Below, piece by piece: positions 33,411 to 42,983 of a stretch of DNA of 62,807 nucleotides. The notes beneath the pieces were generated by a model that did no database searches, had not been told where the DNA came from, and worked only from the letters and a program-made list of their open reading frames with translations. Numbering within the stretch: the first letter of the stretch is position 1; every line of letters begins with the position of its first letter. The position numbers were made by a program, and so were the translations under genes. Source of the DNA: CANDYO01 sp049653745. Its GTDB lineage: Bacteria; Pseudomonadota; Alphaproteobacteria; Rickettsiales; CANDYO01. The stretch spans positions 1 to 62,807 of the forward strand of contig JBASGW010000041.1 in the NCBI GenBank assembly GCA_049653745.1. The letters are read 5' to 3'.

Positions 33411-34208
33411 ATGTCAAATAAAAAGAAAATTGATAAAACATATAGCACTTCTGTTAAGCCATATTATTATCCTGCCCAGCAGCAATGTTATATACTTTAT
33501 TCAAGAGATAACAAGCTTTCTGAAGAATCAAAGTTTAATCAAGTAGGACCTACAGAAACTAAAGAATTATTTGGATTTAATCTTTTATGTGATGATCTTG
33601 TTAAATCTACAACTCAAACATATAATTATATCTCTACTAACAACGCTACTTTAGATTTTTCATATTCTCTTGGTAAGCAAGAATATACCCCAATTCCAAA
33701 CATTTTGGATTTTCTTGTTTTACATCCAATATCTTTAAAAATGGAATTTGGTGTATCCACCAATTCTGCACTTCCTAAAGGTCGAATTATTGCAGAATAT
33801 ATAGGAGAAAGAAAAAATAGTTATATTAAGATCGCTGATGGGATTTATGTTCCACTTAAGATCACTGATAAAACTTATGTTGCACTTACCAATGACGGTA
33901 AAGATATAGACGCAAAAGATTATGGTAATGTTGCAAGGTTTTTTAATCATTGCCCTAGTATACATGATAATCCAAATGTATTAACTGCTAATTTAGAACT
34001 TCTAGTACAACCAGCTTCGAAAACCTTAGAAAAACTATATCTTGTTACTATAAGAGATATTAAAGAATTTGAACCTTTATGTTGGGATTATGGCAGTAAA
34101 TATAATTTTGCTGAGTCACCAGTATTATTAGATAAAGAAACTTATTTACCTATAAATGACTCTGCAGATACATTAGGCACAAGTGATAATATATTTGAAG
34201 ATTTGTAA
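33411..34208 (+). CDS. SET-domain protein, candidate nucleomodulin (paralogue 2)
   Basis: A 265-residue relative of the SET protein at 21.1-21.8 kb. SET motifs: EFGVSTNSALPKG (112-124), AEYIGERK (128-135), YGNVARFFNHC (171-181), LTANLELL and EPLCWDYGSKY (221-231). The YGNVARFFNHCP block is identical between the paralogues, as are the opening VKPYY and the closing TY.PIND. About 17 extra residues sit in the loop at 137-165, and the C-terminus is longer and acidic. No signal peptide. It lies next to a divergent ankyrin gene. Methylation of a host or bacterial lysine is inferred. Confidence 0.85.
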   Translation: MSNKKKIDKTYSTSVKPYYYPAQQQCYILYSRDNKLSEESKFNQVGPTETKELFGFNLLCDDLVKSTTQTYNYISTNNATLDFSYSLGKQEYTPIPNILDFLVLHPISLKMEFGVSTNSALPKGRIIAEYIGERKNSYIKIADGIYVPLKITDKTYVALTNDGKDIDAKDYGNVARFFNHCPSIHDNPNVLTANLELLVQPASKTLEKLYLVTIRDIKEFEPLCWDYGSKYNFAESPVLLDKETYLPINDSADTLGTSDNIFEDL

Positions 34209-34227
34209 AAAATTAGCAAAATTATTC

Positions 34228-34270
34228 CCAGAATTAAACTATATAATATAAAGAATTTAATTCTGGCTTT
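34228..34270 (+). terminator. Terminator after the second SET gene
   Basis: An 11-bp perfect stem CCAGAATTAAA (34228-34238) / TTTAATTCTGG (34256-34266) with a 17-nt loop, followed by CTTTCCTTT. It starts 19 nt after the SET stop. Confidence 0.6.
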
Positions 34271-34423
34271 CCTTTAAAAAGATCATTTGGTATTAAAGTG
34301 CAGCAGAAAATGAGGGTAATAATGCCCCAGAAGAAAAATAAGTTGGGAATATATTAAAAATAAGGTATGCATTCATAATTAACCACAACTAAAGGATACA
34401 TAGAATTAATAAAATTAAAATTG

Positions 34424-34852
34424 TTAGTTATGGCAGTCTATAGCAACCACATCATAAATTGCATTTTCCATTGTTGAAATAGCTGGGCTGCTGGAAAACA
34501 TCCACCCAGAAAATATCTGCTGGTAAGCATCTTTTTCAGTTTTCTTCTCAAAAATATCCATTGAAATTTTATTTTCAGATAGTTCAAATGGAGATGCTTC
34601 CCAACAAGCATTTACTTTTATTTTTATCAATTCCCAAGTTTTCTCCTCACCAACTTTAATGTCTATATAATTAGATTTGGCAGTAATTTTATTTAATATT
34701 TGAATTTTAGCAAAGGTCTTATTATGAGAAAAATCTTCTTCTTCTGTGTTTATAGAATTCTCTTCTACAGCCTGTTCTATAATTTCTTCATTATTAACGG
34801 CATAGGATATTGTAAAATTAAATAAAATAATAAAGATAAATATTCTTAGCAT
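34424..34852 (-). CDS. DUF2155 protein, exported
   Basis: A 142-residue protein with a signal peptide (about 1-18, cut near SYA-V) followed by the DUF2155 domain. Recognisable parts are ILNKITAKSNYIDIKVGE, a conserved cysteine in VNACWEASPFE, and the hallmark FSGWMFSSSPAISTMENAIYDVVAIDC. This family is found almost only in alphaproteobacteria and has no known function; a periplasmic location is expected. It is the last gene of the ntrY-ntrX-HAD operon, overlapping the HAD stop by 1 nt, with a GGAGATT ribosome-binding site. Confidence 0.85.
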   Translation of the reverse strand: MLRIFIFIILFNFTISYAVNNEEIIEQAVEENSINTEEEDFSHNKTFAKIQILNKITAKSNYIDIKVGEEKTWELIKIKVNACWEASPFELSENKISMDIFEKKTEKDAYQQIFSGWMFSSSPAISTMENAIYDVVAIDCHN

Positions 34853-35520
34853 TAATAATCTCCTTTTACCTTTAAAATATTTTCTAATAATTCTAGTAAT
34901 TCCCCATGGTTATTAACCGAGGTATATATTGGAACTTTATAATTATCTATGCCATTTGACCCAAATAAAATTCCTTTAGCTCCTAAATTTTTTGCAGTTT
35001 TTAAATCCACTAAACTATCACCAATAAACCACACATCCTCATAATCTTCAAGAGATGCTGCTGTAAGCGCAAATTTAGCCGGCAATATTGAGGGTTTATC
35101 TTCTGGGGCATCTCCTGAGCCCACTACTGCATCAAAAAAATTATTCCACATGAATTTATTTTGAATTTCATCTCTTAATCTTGATCCACTTTTATTACTA
35201 ACTATGGCAGTGAATAAATTATGCTGTTTGAGTAAATTTAATACTGCTTCAGCATTTTCAAATTTCTCTAAATCTTTAGAAAATTCATCATAATAACTAT
35301 AATAAGTATCTCTAGCTTCAACTATGTTATCAGCAAAAATTTGATGAAAATAATCCCTCATTGAGCGATTAACATCAATGTCTCGATCTTGAATTATTTT
35401 TCTATCTATATTAAATTTAGCAAAAGTGGAGTCTAATGCTTTATTGATAATAGGTCTTGTATTAACTAATGTATCGTCAAAATCAAATATAACGGCAGAA
35501 GGACGCTTATGAAACTTCAT
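34852..35520 (-). CDS. HAD hydrolase, phosphoglycolate phosphatase-like
   Basis: A 222-residue haloacid dehalogenase-type phosphatase with all four motifs: FDFDDTLVN (12-20, nucleophile D13 and acid D15), SNKSG (motif II), a lysine near EDKPS, and FIGDSLVDLK (motif IV). The helical cap lies at about 20-90. The length and cap class fit Gph/PpaX-like enzymes; the substrate is not certain. It sits 4 nt downstream of ntrX and is co-transcribed with it. Confidence 0.85.
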   Translation of the reverse strand: MKFHKRPSAVIFDFDDTLVNTRPIINKALDSTFAKFNIDRKIIQDRDIDVNRSMRDYFHQIFADNIVEARDTYYSYYDEFSKDLEKFENAEAVLNLLKQHNLFTAIVSNKSGSRLRDEIQNKFMWNNFFDAVVGSGDAPEDKPSILPAKFALTAASLEDYEDVWFIGDSLVDLKTAKNLGAKGILFGSNGIDNYKVPIYTSVNNHGELLELLENILKVKGDY

Positions 35521-35524
35521 TTAT

Positions 35525-36928
35525 TTATTCACCTTGGGTGTTAATATCTAGCATCTTTAATTTACGGTGTAATGCAGAACGCTCCATACCAATAACATTA
35601 GACATTTTAGTGATGTTATAATCAAACCTATTTAACTGCGCTAATAAATATTGTTTTTCAAACATTTCTCTTGCTTCTCTAAGAGGCATATCAATATTAT
35701 AAGCTGGCTCAGGATTACCTCCTGCCATAACTTTAGTGCTCACTTGATTATTTAATAATTCTGGGGGTAGCATGTCATCCATAATAAGCTTATTAGGGTT
35801 AGGATTAGACATAATTAATAGCCATTCAATAACATTACGTAATTGCCTAACATTTCCTGGCCAATTATAATTTTGAAAAGCTATGATTGTTTCAGTGGCA
35901 AGCTTACGCAAACTAAATCCAGAATATTGATAAAAATAATGGAGAAAATATTCACTCAAAATTTGAATATCTTCTTTTCTTTCTGATAAAGAAGGGACCG
36001 GTATTTGAATTACATTTAATCTATAGAATAAATCTTCTCTAAATCTACCTTTAGCAATTTCCTCTTTTAGATCTTTGCTAGTGGAGGAAACCACTCTAAC
36101 ATCAAGCTTTACAATGTTATTCTTACTAGCATTTCTAACGAAACTATGGTTTTGAAGAAAAGCCAATATTTTGCTTTGAGTGCTTAATGGAAGATCTGTC
36201 ACTTCATCTATAAATAACGTTCCCATATGAGCTAACTCAAGCACACCCACTTTTCTTGGCTGTGAAAAAACATCTTTACTATCTTCACCAAATAACTCCA
36301 TTTGAGCTTTTTCTTCAGACATTCCGGCTGGATTAAATACTATAAATGGCTGATTCTTACGCTTAGATTTTTCATGAATTAATTTAGCTACAAGCTTTTT
36401 ACCAGAACCATGGGGACCAGTGATGAGCACCCTGCTTGAGGTTGGAGCAACTTTTAGAATAGATTGCTTTAATGCACTCATTGCAGGAGAATTTCCTATT
36501 AATTTTTGAACATCATTTGCATACATACGCAATTCTGCATTTTCTTTTTGCAGCTTTGCTACCTCACATGCCCTTTTTATGATAATCATTAATTTATCTT
36601 CGGTGAATGGCTTTTCAATATAATCATAAGCCCCCATTTTAATAGCATTAACTGCAGTTTCAATATTTCCATGCCCACTAATAATAACTACAGGCAAATA
36701 GGGATATTTTTTCTTGATTATCTCAAGTATTCCTAATCCATCTAATTCACTTCCCTGAAGCCATATATCTAAAATTACTACTGTAGGAATTTTATCATCT
36801 AGCATAGACAATGCTTCTAAATCGCTTGATGCTACCCTAGTTTCATATTCCTCATCATCTTCTAAAACATCGCAGATTAGATTACGTATATCAGCTTCAT
36901 CATCTACCACTAAAATATTATAAGTCAT
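35525..36928 (-). CDS. ntrX: NtrX response regulator
   Basis: Response regulator of the NtrY/NtrX system, 467 residues. Receiver domain 1-120 with phospho-acceptor D54 and K107; AAA+ domain about 140-380 with Walker A GPHGSGKK (171-178) and Walker B GTLFIDE (236-242); C-terminal Fis-type helix-turn-helix ending RSALHRKLKMLDI. The GAFTGA sigma-54 contact loop expected after ELFG (211-214) is replaced by EDSKDVFSQPRKVG. This fits Rickettsiales, which lack RpoN. It lies 2 nt downstream of ntrY. Confidence 0.93.
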   Translation of the reverse strand: MTYNILVVDDEADIRNLICDVLEDDEEYETRVASSDLEALSMLDDKIPTVVILDIWLQGSELDGLGILEIIKKKYPYLPVVIISGHGNIETAVNAIKMGAYDYIEKPFTEDKLMIIIKRACEVAKLQKENAELRMYANDVQKLIGNSPAMSALKQSILKVAPTSSRVLITGPHGSGKKLVAKLIHEKSKRKNQPFIVFNPAGMSEEKAQMELFGEDSKDVFSQPRKVGVLELAHMGTLFIDEVTDLPLSTQSKILAFLQNHSFVRNASKNNIVKLDVRVVSSTSKDLKEEIAKGRFREDLFYRLNVIQIPVPSLSERKEDIQILSEYFLHYFYQYSGFSLRKLATETIIAFQNYNWPGNVRQLRNVIEWLLIMSNPNPNKLIMDDMLPPELLNNQVSTKVMAGGNPEPAYNIDMPLREAREMFEKQYLLAQLNRFDYNITKMSNVIGMERSALHRKLKMLDINTQGE

Positions 36929-36930
36929 GA

Positions 36931-39108
36931 TTATCCTTTAGTTATTATTTCTTTGAATATTAATATTATTGTAGCGCCTTCGTTATTATTTGCAAATGAT
37001 ACATCTACCTTATGATCATCTAAAATCTTTTTAACAATAGCAAGTCCCAATCCTGTTCCTGTTGACTTACTGGTTATATATGGCTCAGTTAGTCTATCAA
37101 ACAACTCAGCTGAGAAGCCTCCTCCATTATCAATAATAGATAGCTCAAACAAACCCTTATCAATTATTTGGATTAATTTTACTCTAATAATGCCTTTAGA
37201 GATAGAATCATTACTTTCAATTGCCTCTTCAGAATTCTTTAATAAATTTAGTAACACTTGACTAATTTGCCTAGCATCGCAATAAATATTGGCTGGATCA
37301 ACATTTAATTCAACAGCATATTCAATATTTTTATCAAGGCATCTTCTAGAAAAGATGGATTCTCTAATTAATTGCGTTAAATTTACCTTAGCAAAATTAG
37401 GAGAAGGCATTCGTGCAAACTGAACAAATTCTTCTACCATTGTACCTATGTCTTTAACATGCTTAACTATTATTTCAATATATCGCTCAAAGTTTTTTAC
37501 ATCACTTACTTCTTTAGAATATTTTTTTCTTAAACGTTCAGAAGCTAAATGTATTGGAGTTAGAGGATTTTTAATTTCATGCGCAACTTTTCTTGCAACA
37601 TCTGCCCATGCTGCGGTTCTTTGAGCTAAAACTAACGTGGTGACATCGTCAAAAGTTATCACATAGCTTGCCGCCTCACCTAAAGATGCTTCTGTAAGAA
37701 TTCTAACAATTAGAATTAGGCTGCGATTATCTCTATTAATGACAATTTCTTTCTTCACCCCATAACCAATTAGATCTTGTGTATGAGATAATAAATTACA
37801 AATTTCAGGACATAAATTATCAAATTTTTCATTCTGCAGATCTTTACTTTTATCTAATCCTAAAATTGATATTGCTGCAGGATTAATTACAGAGATCTTT
37901 TTATTGATATCCAAAACCACAACTCCAGCCGAAACTGCAGATAAAACGGTTTCACTAAAATGCCTTTTAGCATCTATTTCATAATTAGCTTCTACAAGCT
38001 TCTGACGTTGATTACTAAGAACTAAAGTCATTGTATTAAAAGCTCTAGCTAGAACTGAAATTTCATCATTTCTATCTTCAACATTAAGATTTATTGCGTA
38101 ATTTCCATCAGCAATCTGCTCGGTGGCTGAAACAAGCACGTTTAATGGCTTCACTAAAGCCGAAGATAAAACTAATCCCAACCAAATGGCAGCAAAAAGC
38201 AATAACAAAGATACCACTATAAAAATAACTAAGAAATTAATTTGTAAGGTTGATATTTTTCCTTTAAGCCTTTCATACTCACTTGCAGCCCCTTTGGTAT
38301 TGAGCATATGATCAAGCACCTGGTTATCAACAAATCTACCAACTAATAAATAACAATTAGGTTCGAAATCTAATTTAATTAAGGAGCGAACCTTATTATC
38401 ATCATCAGCTTTCATAACCACAATATTATTTGCTTTTGCCTGAGAAATAGCATTCTCTGGCAAATCTACAAAAGGAAGAGTAAAGCTGTAGCGTGCTTGT
38501 GCAATTATTTTATTACTTTTGGTATTAAAGATAACTGCTTCGATCAAATTTTTATCTTCTGACTGTTTATTTAAATAATCAGTAAAAGTGCTATTTCCAT
38601 GCAAATTATGCTCGGCAATATAATTTATATCTTGGGCCATTATTCGCACATCAGATTCAACTAATTTTAATTGCACCCTAAAATAAGATTCTGCCACCAC
38701 TACTGATTCTGTAATTGCTGTGCTTACCCTTTGATCAAACCAGGATTGAATTCCAAAATTAAAAAATATTGTTGAAAACACGGTTACAATTATAGTGGGC
38801 ACCGCAGCAACTAAACAAAACATAAAAATTATTTTATTTTGTAACTTGCCAGATTGATACTTACTTTTATGCCATAAACGAAATAATTTTCTTGCCACTA
38901 ATATTGATATCAACAGTATTAATACTAGGTCTAAGACTATTAAAATTATTATAATTGCTGGGTTTTGAATTTCAGATAATTGGCTTTTTGTAAGTTCAGT
39001 ATAGGTGAAAAATGCACTAACAAAAACCATCATTAACAAAATTAATGTATGGTGACGAAGAAAATTTAGAGGATTTAATGTATTAAAATATTTTTTTAAC
39101 CAGCGCAT
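36931..39108 (-). CDS. ntrY: NtrY sensor histidine kinase
   Basis: Membrane sensor kinase of 725 residues and partner of NtrX. There are four N-terminal hydrophobic segments (about 18-38, 45-70, 85-110 and 288-315), with a periplasmic domain of some 170 residues between the last two. A HAMP linker (PLNVLVSATEQIADGNY), a PAS-like domain (about 375-490), the H-box ARKVAHEIKNPLTPIHLASE, and a C-terminal ATPase with N, G1 and GTGLGLAIVKKI follow. This is the canonical NtrY layout, linked in alphaproteobacteria to nitrogen and redox signals. First gene of the four-gene operon. Confidence 0.94.
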   Translation of the reverse strand: MRWLKKYFNTLNPLNFLRHHTLILLMMVFVSAFFTYTELTKSQLSEIQNPAIIIILIVLDLVLILLISILVARKLFRLWHKSKYQSGKLQNKIIFMFCLVAAVPTIIVTVFSTIFFNFGIQSWFDQRVSTAITESVVVAESYFRVQLKLVESDVRIMAQDINYIAEHNLHGNSTFTDYLNKQSEDKNLIEAVIFNTKSNKIIAQARYSFTLPFVDLPENAISQAKANNIVVMKADDDNKVRSLIKLDFEPNCYLLVGRFVDNQVLDHMLNTKGAASEYERLKGKISTLQINFLVIFIVVSLLLLFAAIWLGLVLSSALVKPLNVLVSATEQIADGNYAINLNVEDRNDEISVLARAFNTMTLVLSNQRQKLVEANYEIDAKRHFSETVLSAVSAGVVVLDINKKISVINPAAISILGLDKSKDLQNEKFDNLCPEICNLLSHTQDLIGYGVKKEIVINRDNRSLILIVRILTEASLGEAASYVITFDDVTTLVLAQRTAAWADVARKVAHEIKNPLTPIHLASERLRKKYSKEVSDVKNFERYIEIIVKHVKDIGTMVEEFVQFARMPSPNFAKVNLTQLIRESIFSRRCLDKNIEYAVELNVDPANIYCDARQISQVLLNLLKNSEEAIESNDSISKGIIRVKLIQIIDKGLFELSIIDNGGGFSAELFDRLTEPYITSKSTGTGLGLAIVKKILDDHKVDVSFANNNEGATIILIFKEIITKG

Positions 39109-39276
39109 TTTCTTATTAATTCAATTTATTATACCATAGTTTACAGCATAATAATTTATATTGCTATATTTATAAATGCCCTAGAGCATTAGGATACTAA
39201 AAATAAATTGATTGAATGATCTAATTCATTATTCTATATTCATCTTAAAATTTGCATATATTTAGATGAGTTAAAA

Positions 39277-40695
39277 ATGAGAAATTACAACAACTTACTA
39301 AAACTATTATTGATCTTTGTAGGCGGTGTTTTAATGTGGCATTTCCCAGCCACTAACGATATTTCACTCCAAGCCTGGCATTTATTTACAATATTTATAT
39401 GTACTATGGTTGGAATTGTTCTTAATCCATTACCAATTAGTGCAATAGCCCTTCTTGGCTCTGGAGCATGCATATGTTTAAATGTGCTTACCACTCAGCA
39501 GGTATTAAATGGTTTTAGTGAAAAAGTTGTTTGGTTATTAGTTTTTGCATTTTTAATAGCAAGAGGAATAATTAAAACTGGTTTAGGAAAAAGAATAGCT
39601 TATTTCTTTATTAGTAAGCTTGGCAAAACCACCTTAGGGCTTTCTTATGGATTAGTTCTTACAGAATTTTTACTTTCACCATTGATTCCAAGCGTGACTG
39701 CAAGGGGTGGCGGCGTTATCTATCCAATTGCTCTTTCACTTGCTGATGCATTAGCTGGTGAACATAATAAAAACCATGATAGTAAATTAAAGAAAACCAT
39801 GGGCTATATTAGCCAAGTATGTTTTCAAACTAACGTAGTTACTAGTGCAATGTTTTTAACAGCAATGGCAGCAAATCCTTTAATTCAAAGCTTTGCTAAT
39901 AATGCTGGAGCAAATATCACATGGAATAATTGGGCTTTAGGAGCCATTGTTCCAGGCATATGTAGCTTAATTTTAATGCCATTAGCTATCTATTTTATTC
40001 ATCCACCTGCTATCAAAGTTTCCCCTGAAGCACCTTCTCATGCTATTGAAGCTCTTAAAAAAATGGGAAGAATTTCATTCAAAGAAGTGGTTATGATTAT
40101 AACTTTCATTTCTTTGATTTTAGGGTGGATTTTAGATAAAAAAATTGGCTTAGACGCCACTGCAGTTGCTTTGTTAGGAGTGGTGGTTCTTCTAGTTACT
40201 CAGGTACTAGAATGGGAAGATGCGGTTAATGAAAAAGCTGCATGGGATAGCTTTATTTGGTTTGCTGTTATGGTGATGCTTTCTGGTTATCTAGCAGAAT
40301 TTGGAGTAATTAAGTGGCTTGGAAATAAAATTGGCACCAGCCTTGAAGTTTATCCAAGTATTATTGCTGTTCCTGCATTAATGCTTGTTTATTTTTATCT
40401 ACATTATTTATTTGCTAGTATTTCAGCCCATGTGACTGTTTTATTTACAACATTTTTGTTCTTAATTACTAACTTTGATGTTCCTATTATGATCGCAGCA
40501 ATGCCTTTGGCTTATTTTTCTTCTCTTTCAGGGGGACTAACTCATTATGGTATAGCTACAGCTCCGGTATATTATGGCACAAAATCTGTAACCACCAAAG
40601 AATGGTGGATAATTGGCTTTATAATTAGCGTTCTTAATATTGCAATTTGGGCTGGTGTTGGCAGCTTATGGTGGAAATATTTAGGTTGGTTTTAA
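39277..40695 (+). CDS. DASS family dicarboxylate/anion carrier
   Basis: A 472-residue inner-membrane carrier of the divalent anion:sodium symporter family, similar to 2-oxoglutarate/malate translocators. There are about twelve hydrophobic segments, with VLLVFAFLIARGIIKTGLGKRIAY, SPLIPSVTARGGGVIYPI and the C-terminal GGLTHYGIATAPVYYG that form the substrate site in this family (each read across short stretches). In an intracellular bacterium it would import or exchange host TCA intermediates. The tautomerase gene starts 8 nt downstream, then ispDF, so the three are probably one transcript. Confidence 0.9.
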   Translation: MRNYNNLLKLLLIFVGGVLMWHFPATNDISLQAWHLFTIFICTMVGIVLNPLPISAIALLGSGACICLNVLTTQQVLNGFSEKVVWLLVFAFLIARGIIKTGLGKRIAYFFISKLGKTTLGLSYGLVLTEFLLSPLIPSVTARGGGVIYPIALSLADALAGEHNKNHDSKLKKTMGYISQVCFQTNVVTSAMFLTAMAANPLIQSFANNAGANITWNNWALGAIVPGICSLILMPLAIYFIHPPAIKVSPEAPSHAIEALKKMGRISFKEVVMIITFISLILGWILDKKIGLDATAVALLGVVVLLVTQVLEWEDAVNEKAAWDSFIWFAVMVMLSGYLAEFGVIKWLGNKIGTSLEVYPSIIAVPALMLVYFYLHYLFASISAHVTVLFTTFLFLITNFDVPIMIAAMPLAYFSSLSGGLTHYGIATAPVYYGTKSVTTKEWWIIGFIISVLNIAIWAGVGSLWWKYLGWF

Positions 40696-40703
40696 GGTGA
40701 AAA

Positions 40704-41060
40704 ATGCCACAAATAACTTTTGAGCTTAGCGATAATATTTTAGAAAAAGATATCACTAAATCTTTGTTGGTGATTCATCATATTTTAGTTGATAACTTAC
40801 CCACAAAATTATCTGCCTGCAAAAGCCGAATATTGCGTCATCAACATTTTCTAGTTGGGGATGGCAGCCCGAAAAATGCTTTCATTCACGTTGCAGTTGA
40901 AGTTTTAAAAGGCAGAACAAAACAAACATTAGAGCTTTGCGGGCAAAAAATATTGACTATGCTACAAAAAGATTTTGCTCTATCAAACTCAGAGCTGAAT
41001 TTAAAGCTTAGCGTTTCAATAAAAGAATTACCCGATATTTATTTAAGGAATAATGAGTAA
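40704..41060 (+). CDS. Tautomerase-superfamily protein, CHMI-like
   Basis: A 118-residue protein of the 5-carboxymethyl-2-hydroxymuconate isomerase (HpcD) type within the tautomerase/MIF superfamily. Its catalytic amino-terminal proline would be P2 (MPQITFELSDN), exposed after Met removal. The central KSRILRHQHFLVGDG and ending FIHVAVEVLKGRTKQTL match the family. No homoprotocatechuate genes are nearby, so the natural substrate is unclear. The ispDF start follows the stop codon directly. Confidence 0.82.
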   Translation: MPQITFELSDNILEKDITKSLLVIHHILVDNLPTKLSACKSRILRHQHFLVGDGSPKNAFIHVAVEVLKGRTKQTLELCGQKILTMLQKDFALSNSELNLKLSVSIKELPDIYLRNNE

Positions 41061-42218
41061 ATGAAAGTTATTGCAATTATTGTTGCCGGAGGGAGTGGAA
41101 CAAGATTTGGCTCAAGCATTCCTAAGCAATATACTAATTCAATATTAGCTTTAACTATATCTAAATTTATTGCTTCAAAACATATTTATGCAGTGCAAGT
41201 TATAATTCGCCCTGAAGATCAAGAGTTTTATAATCAAGTTGCTGAAAATTTTAATTTACTCCCTGTAGTATTTGGAGGAAAAACTCGTAGTGAGTCGGTA
41301 GAAAATGCCTTAGCGGCACTTGAAACTTATCAACCAGATTTAGTTTTAATTCATGATGCTAACAGGCCTTTTGTTTCAACTTTACTAATCGAACAAATCA
41401 TTGAGCAGCTTAAGTTGCACCCAGAACATGGAGTGGCTCCAAGTTTAAAAATAACCGAAACTGTAAAAAGAATAATTGGTGAAAATATTGAAGCTGTTGA
41501 TAGAGAAAATCTTATAACTATTCAAACTCCCCAAGGCTTTTATTTTAAACAAATTCACAAAATAGTTCAAGAAACTAAACATCAATATACAGATGAAACC
41601 AACCTGATGGAAGCAAATGCTGTTCCAATAATTTACCTTCAGGGAGAAAAATCTAATATCAAGATAACTTTCAATGAGGACATAGTTATGAACTATGAAA
41701 TTAGAACAGGAATGGGTTTTGACGCTCATAAATTTTCAGCAGAAATTAGCTCAGAGAATCATATTATTTTAGGGGGAATAACCATTCCTTTTGAGAAAAA
41801 ATTAGAAGCTCATTCAGATGGCGATGTTTTAATTCATTCGTTAGTGGATGCAATGCTAGGTGCAATAGGCGCTGGAGATATTGGAATGCATTTCCCGCCA
41901 ACTGATTTAAAGTGGAAAAATGCCAATTCTCAAATATTTTTAATGCATGCCAACCAATTACTAAAACAAAAAAATGGCTATATTAATAATATTGATATTA
42001 CCGTAATTTGTGAAAAACCTCGCTTAGGCATATATCGAGAGCAAATTCTCAACAAGCTAGCTGAAATTCTTCAAATAGACCAAGAGCGAATAAATATTAA
42101 AGCCACCACCACTGAGAAAATGGGCTTCACTGGCAGAGGAGAAGGAATTGCTGTGCAAGCGATTGCCACTGTTAGTTTGCCTCAAATAACATATTCTATC
42201 AAAGAGCAACTTAAATAA
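41061..42218 (+). CDS. ispDF: Bifunctional IspD/IspF (MEP pathway)
   Basis: Fusion of two isoprenoid enzymes. IspD (residues 1 to about 210): IVAGGSGTRFGSSIPKQY with CTP-binding residues, and LIHDANRPFV. IspF (about 215-385): GMGFDAHKF with metal ligands D221 and H223, HSDGDVLIHSLVDAMLGA, DIGMHFPPTD and C-terminal TEKMGFTGRGEGIA. The fusion is typical of alphaproteobacteria. Cytoplasmic; together with IspG in this window it supports a working MEP pathway for undecaprenyl phosphate and quinone synthesis. Confidence 0.95.
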   Translation: MKVIAIIVAGGSGTRFGSSIPKQYTNSILALTISKFIASKHIYAVQVIIRPEDQEFYNQVAENFNLLPVVFGGKTRSESVENALAALETYQPDLVLIHDANRPFVSTLLIEQIIEQLKLHPEHGVAPSLKITETVKRIIGENIEAVDRENLITIQTPQGFYFKQIHKIVQETKHQYTDETNLMEANAVPIIYLQGEKSNIKITFNEDIVMNYEIRTGMGFDAHKFSAEISSENHIILGGITIPFEKKLEAHSDGDVLIHSLVDAMLGAIGAGDIGMHFPPTDLKWKNANSQIFLMHANQLLKQKNGYINNIDITVICEKPRLGIYREQILNKLAEILQIDQERINIKATTTEKMGFTGRGEGIAVQAIATVSLPQITYSIKEQLK

Positions 42219-42258
42219 TAAAATGAATAACTAGATATATTCAAGAATAAAACTGCTA

Positions 42259-42810
42259 TTAAAACTGATATTTAAAATCAAGCATAGCGGTCTCTTTATC
42301 AAAATGCACTATCATGTTTTTTACTTCATACTTGCTAACCATAAAATAATTTACAGCATAAGCTAATATAGTGCCGCCTATTACATCCCGCCAATGATGA
42401 TAATCTCCTTTAACTCTGCTATAGCCAGTTAAGCCTGCAAGAGCAATTGCTGGAGCTCCATATTCAATGCCATATCTTTGCTGCAGGAAAAATGCTCCTT
42501 GAAAGGCCGATGCAGAATGCCCAGAAGGGAATGAATAATGCCCACCATTGGGGCGTTTATCCAATTGCGTATCTTTTAATGCAAATTTTAATGCATGAGT
42601 TAATCCGGTGGTAACCACAAAACTCTTAATGAATTGCTTCTCTCCTTCTGTATCATCTTTTAAATATGAAACACCTAGGGCCGTAACTGGAATTGCAATT
42701 TGCAATATATCTCCGGCTGTTGTTAGAGAAGATTTAGCATAAACACTATTAATTGGTAAAGAACTTACTAGAAATATTGCTATAATTAGCTTTAAGTATT
42801 TATATTTCAT
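42259..42810 (-). CDS. PAP2-family phosphatase, exported
   Basis: A 183-residue protein with a signal peptide or anchor (1-25, NSVYA-K). The phosphatidic-acid-phosphatase 2 triad is intact: C1 K79-x6-R86-P87, C2 PSGH with H98, and C3 S131-R132-x5-H138-x3-D142. Family members remove phosphate from lipids such as PA, PGP or undecaprenyl pyrophosphate on the outer face of the inner membrane. It is short with few membrane helices, so it may be periplasmic. Convergent with ispDF. Confidence 0.88.
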   Translation of the reverse strand: MKYKYLKLIIAIFLVSSLPINSVYAKSSLTTAGDILQIAIPVTALGVSYLKDDTEGEKQFIKSFVVTTGLTHALKFALKDTQLDKRPNGGHYSFPSGHSASAFQGAFFLQQRYGIEYGAPAIALAGLTGYSRVKGDYHHWRDVIGGTILAYAVNYFMVSKYEVKNMIVHFDKETAMLDFKYQF

Positions 42811-42924
42811 TAGATAAATGCTCTTATAAAAATATAGTAATCAACAATATTAATAAACTTAAGTTAGAATATGTCAACTATCATAGCTACTTTTTAGAAT
42901 TAATAATCATTAATAAAATATCCC

Positions 42925-42953
42925 TTGCATAGTTGGAATAGTTTTAGTATATT
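42925..42953 (+). promoter_or_regulatory. Promoter of the ATP/ADP translocase gene
   Basis: TTGCAT (42925-42930), a 17-nt spacer and TATATT (42948-42953), 30 nt before the ATG. Confidence 0.5.
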
Positions 42954-42983
42954 GCGTCAACCTAAATTAATAATTTAATTTTC

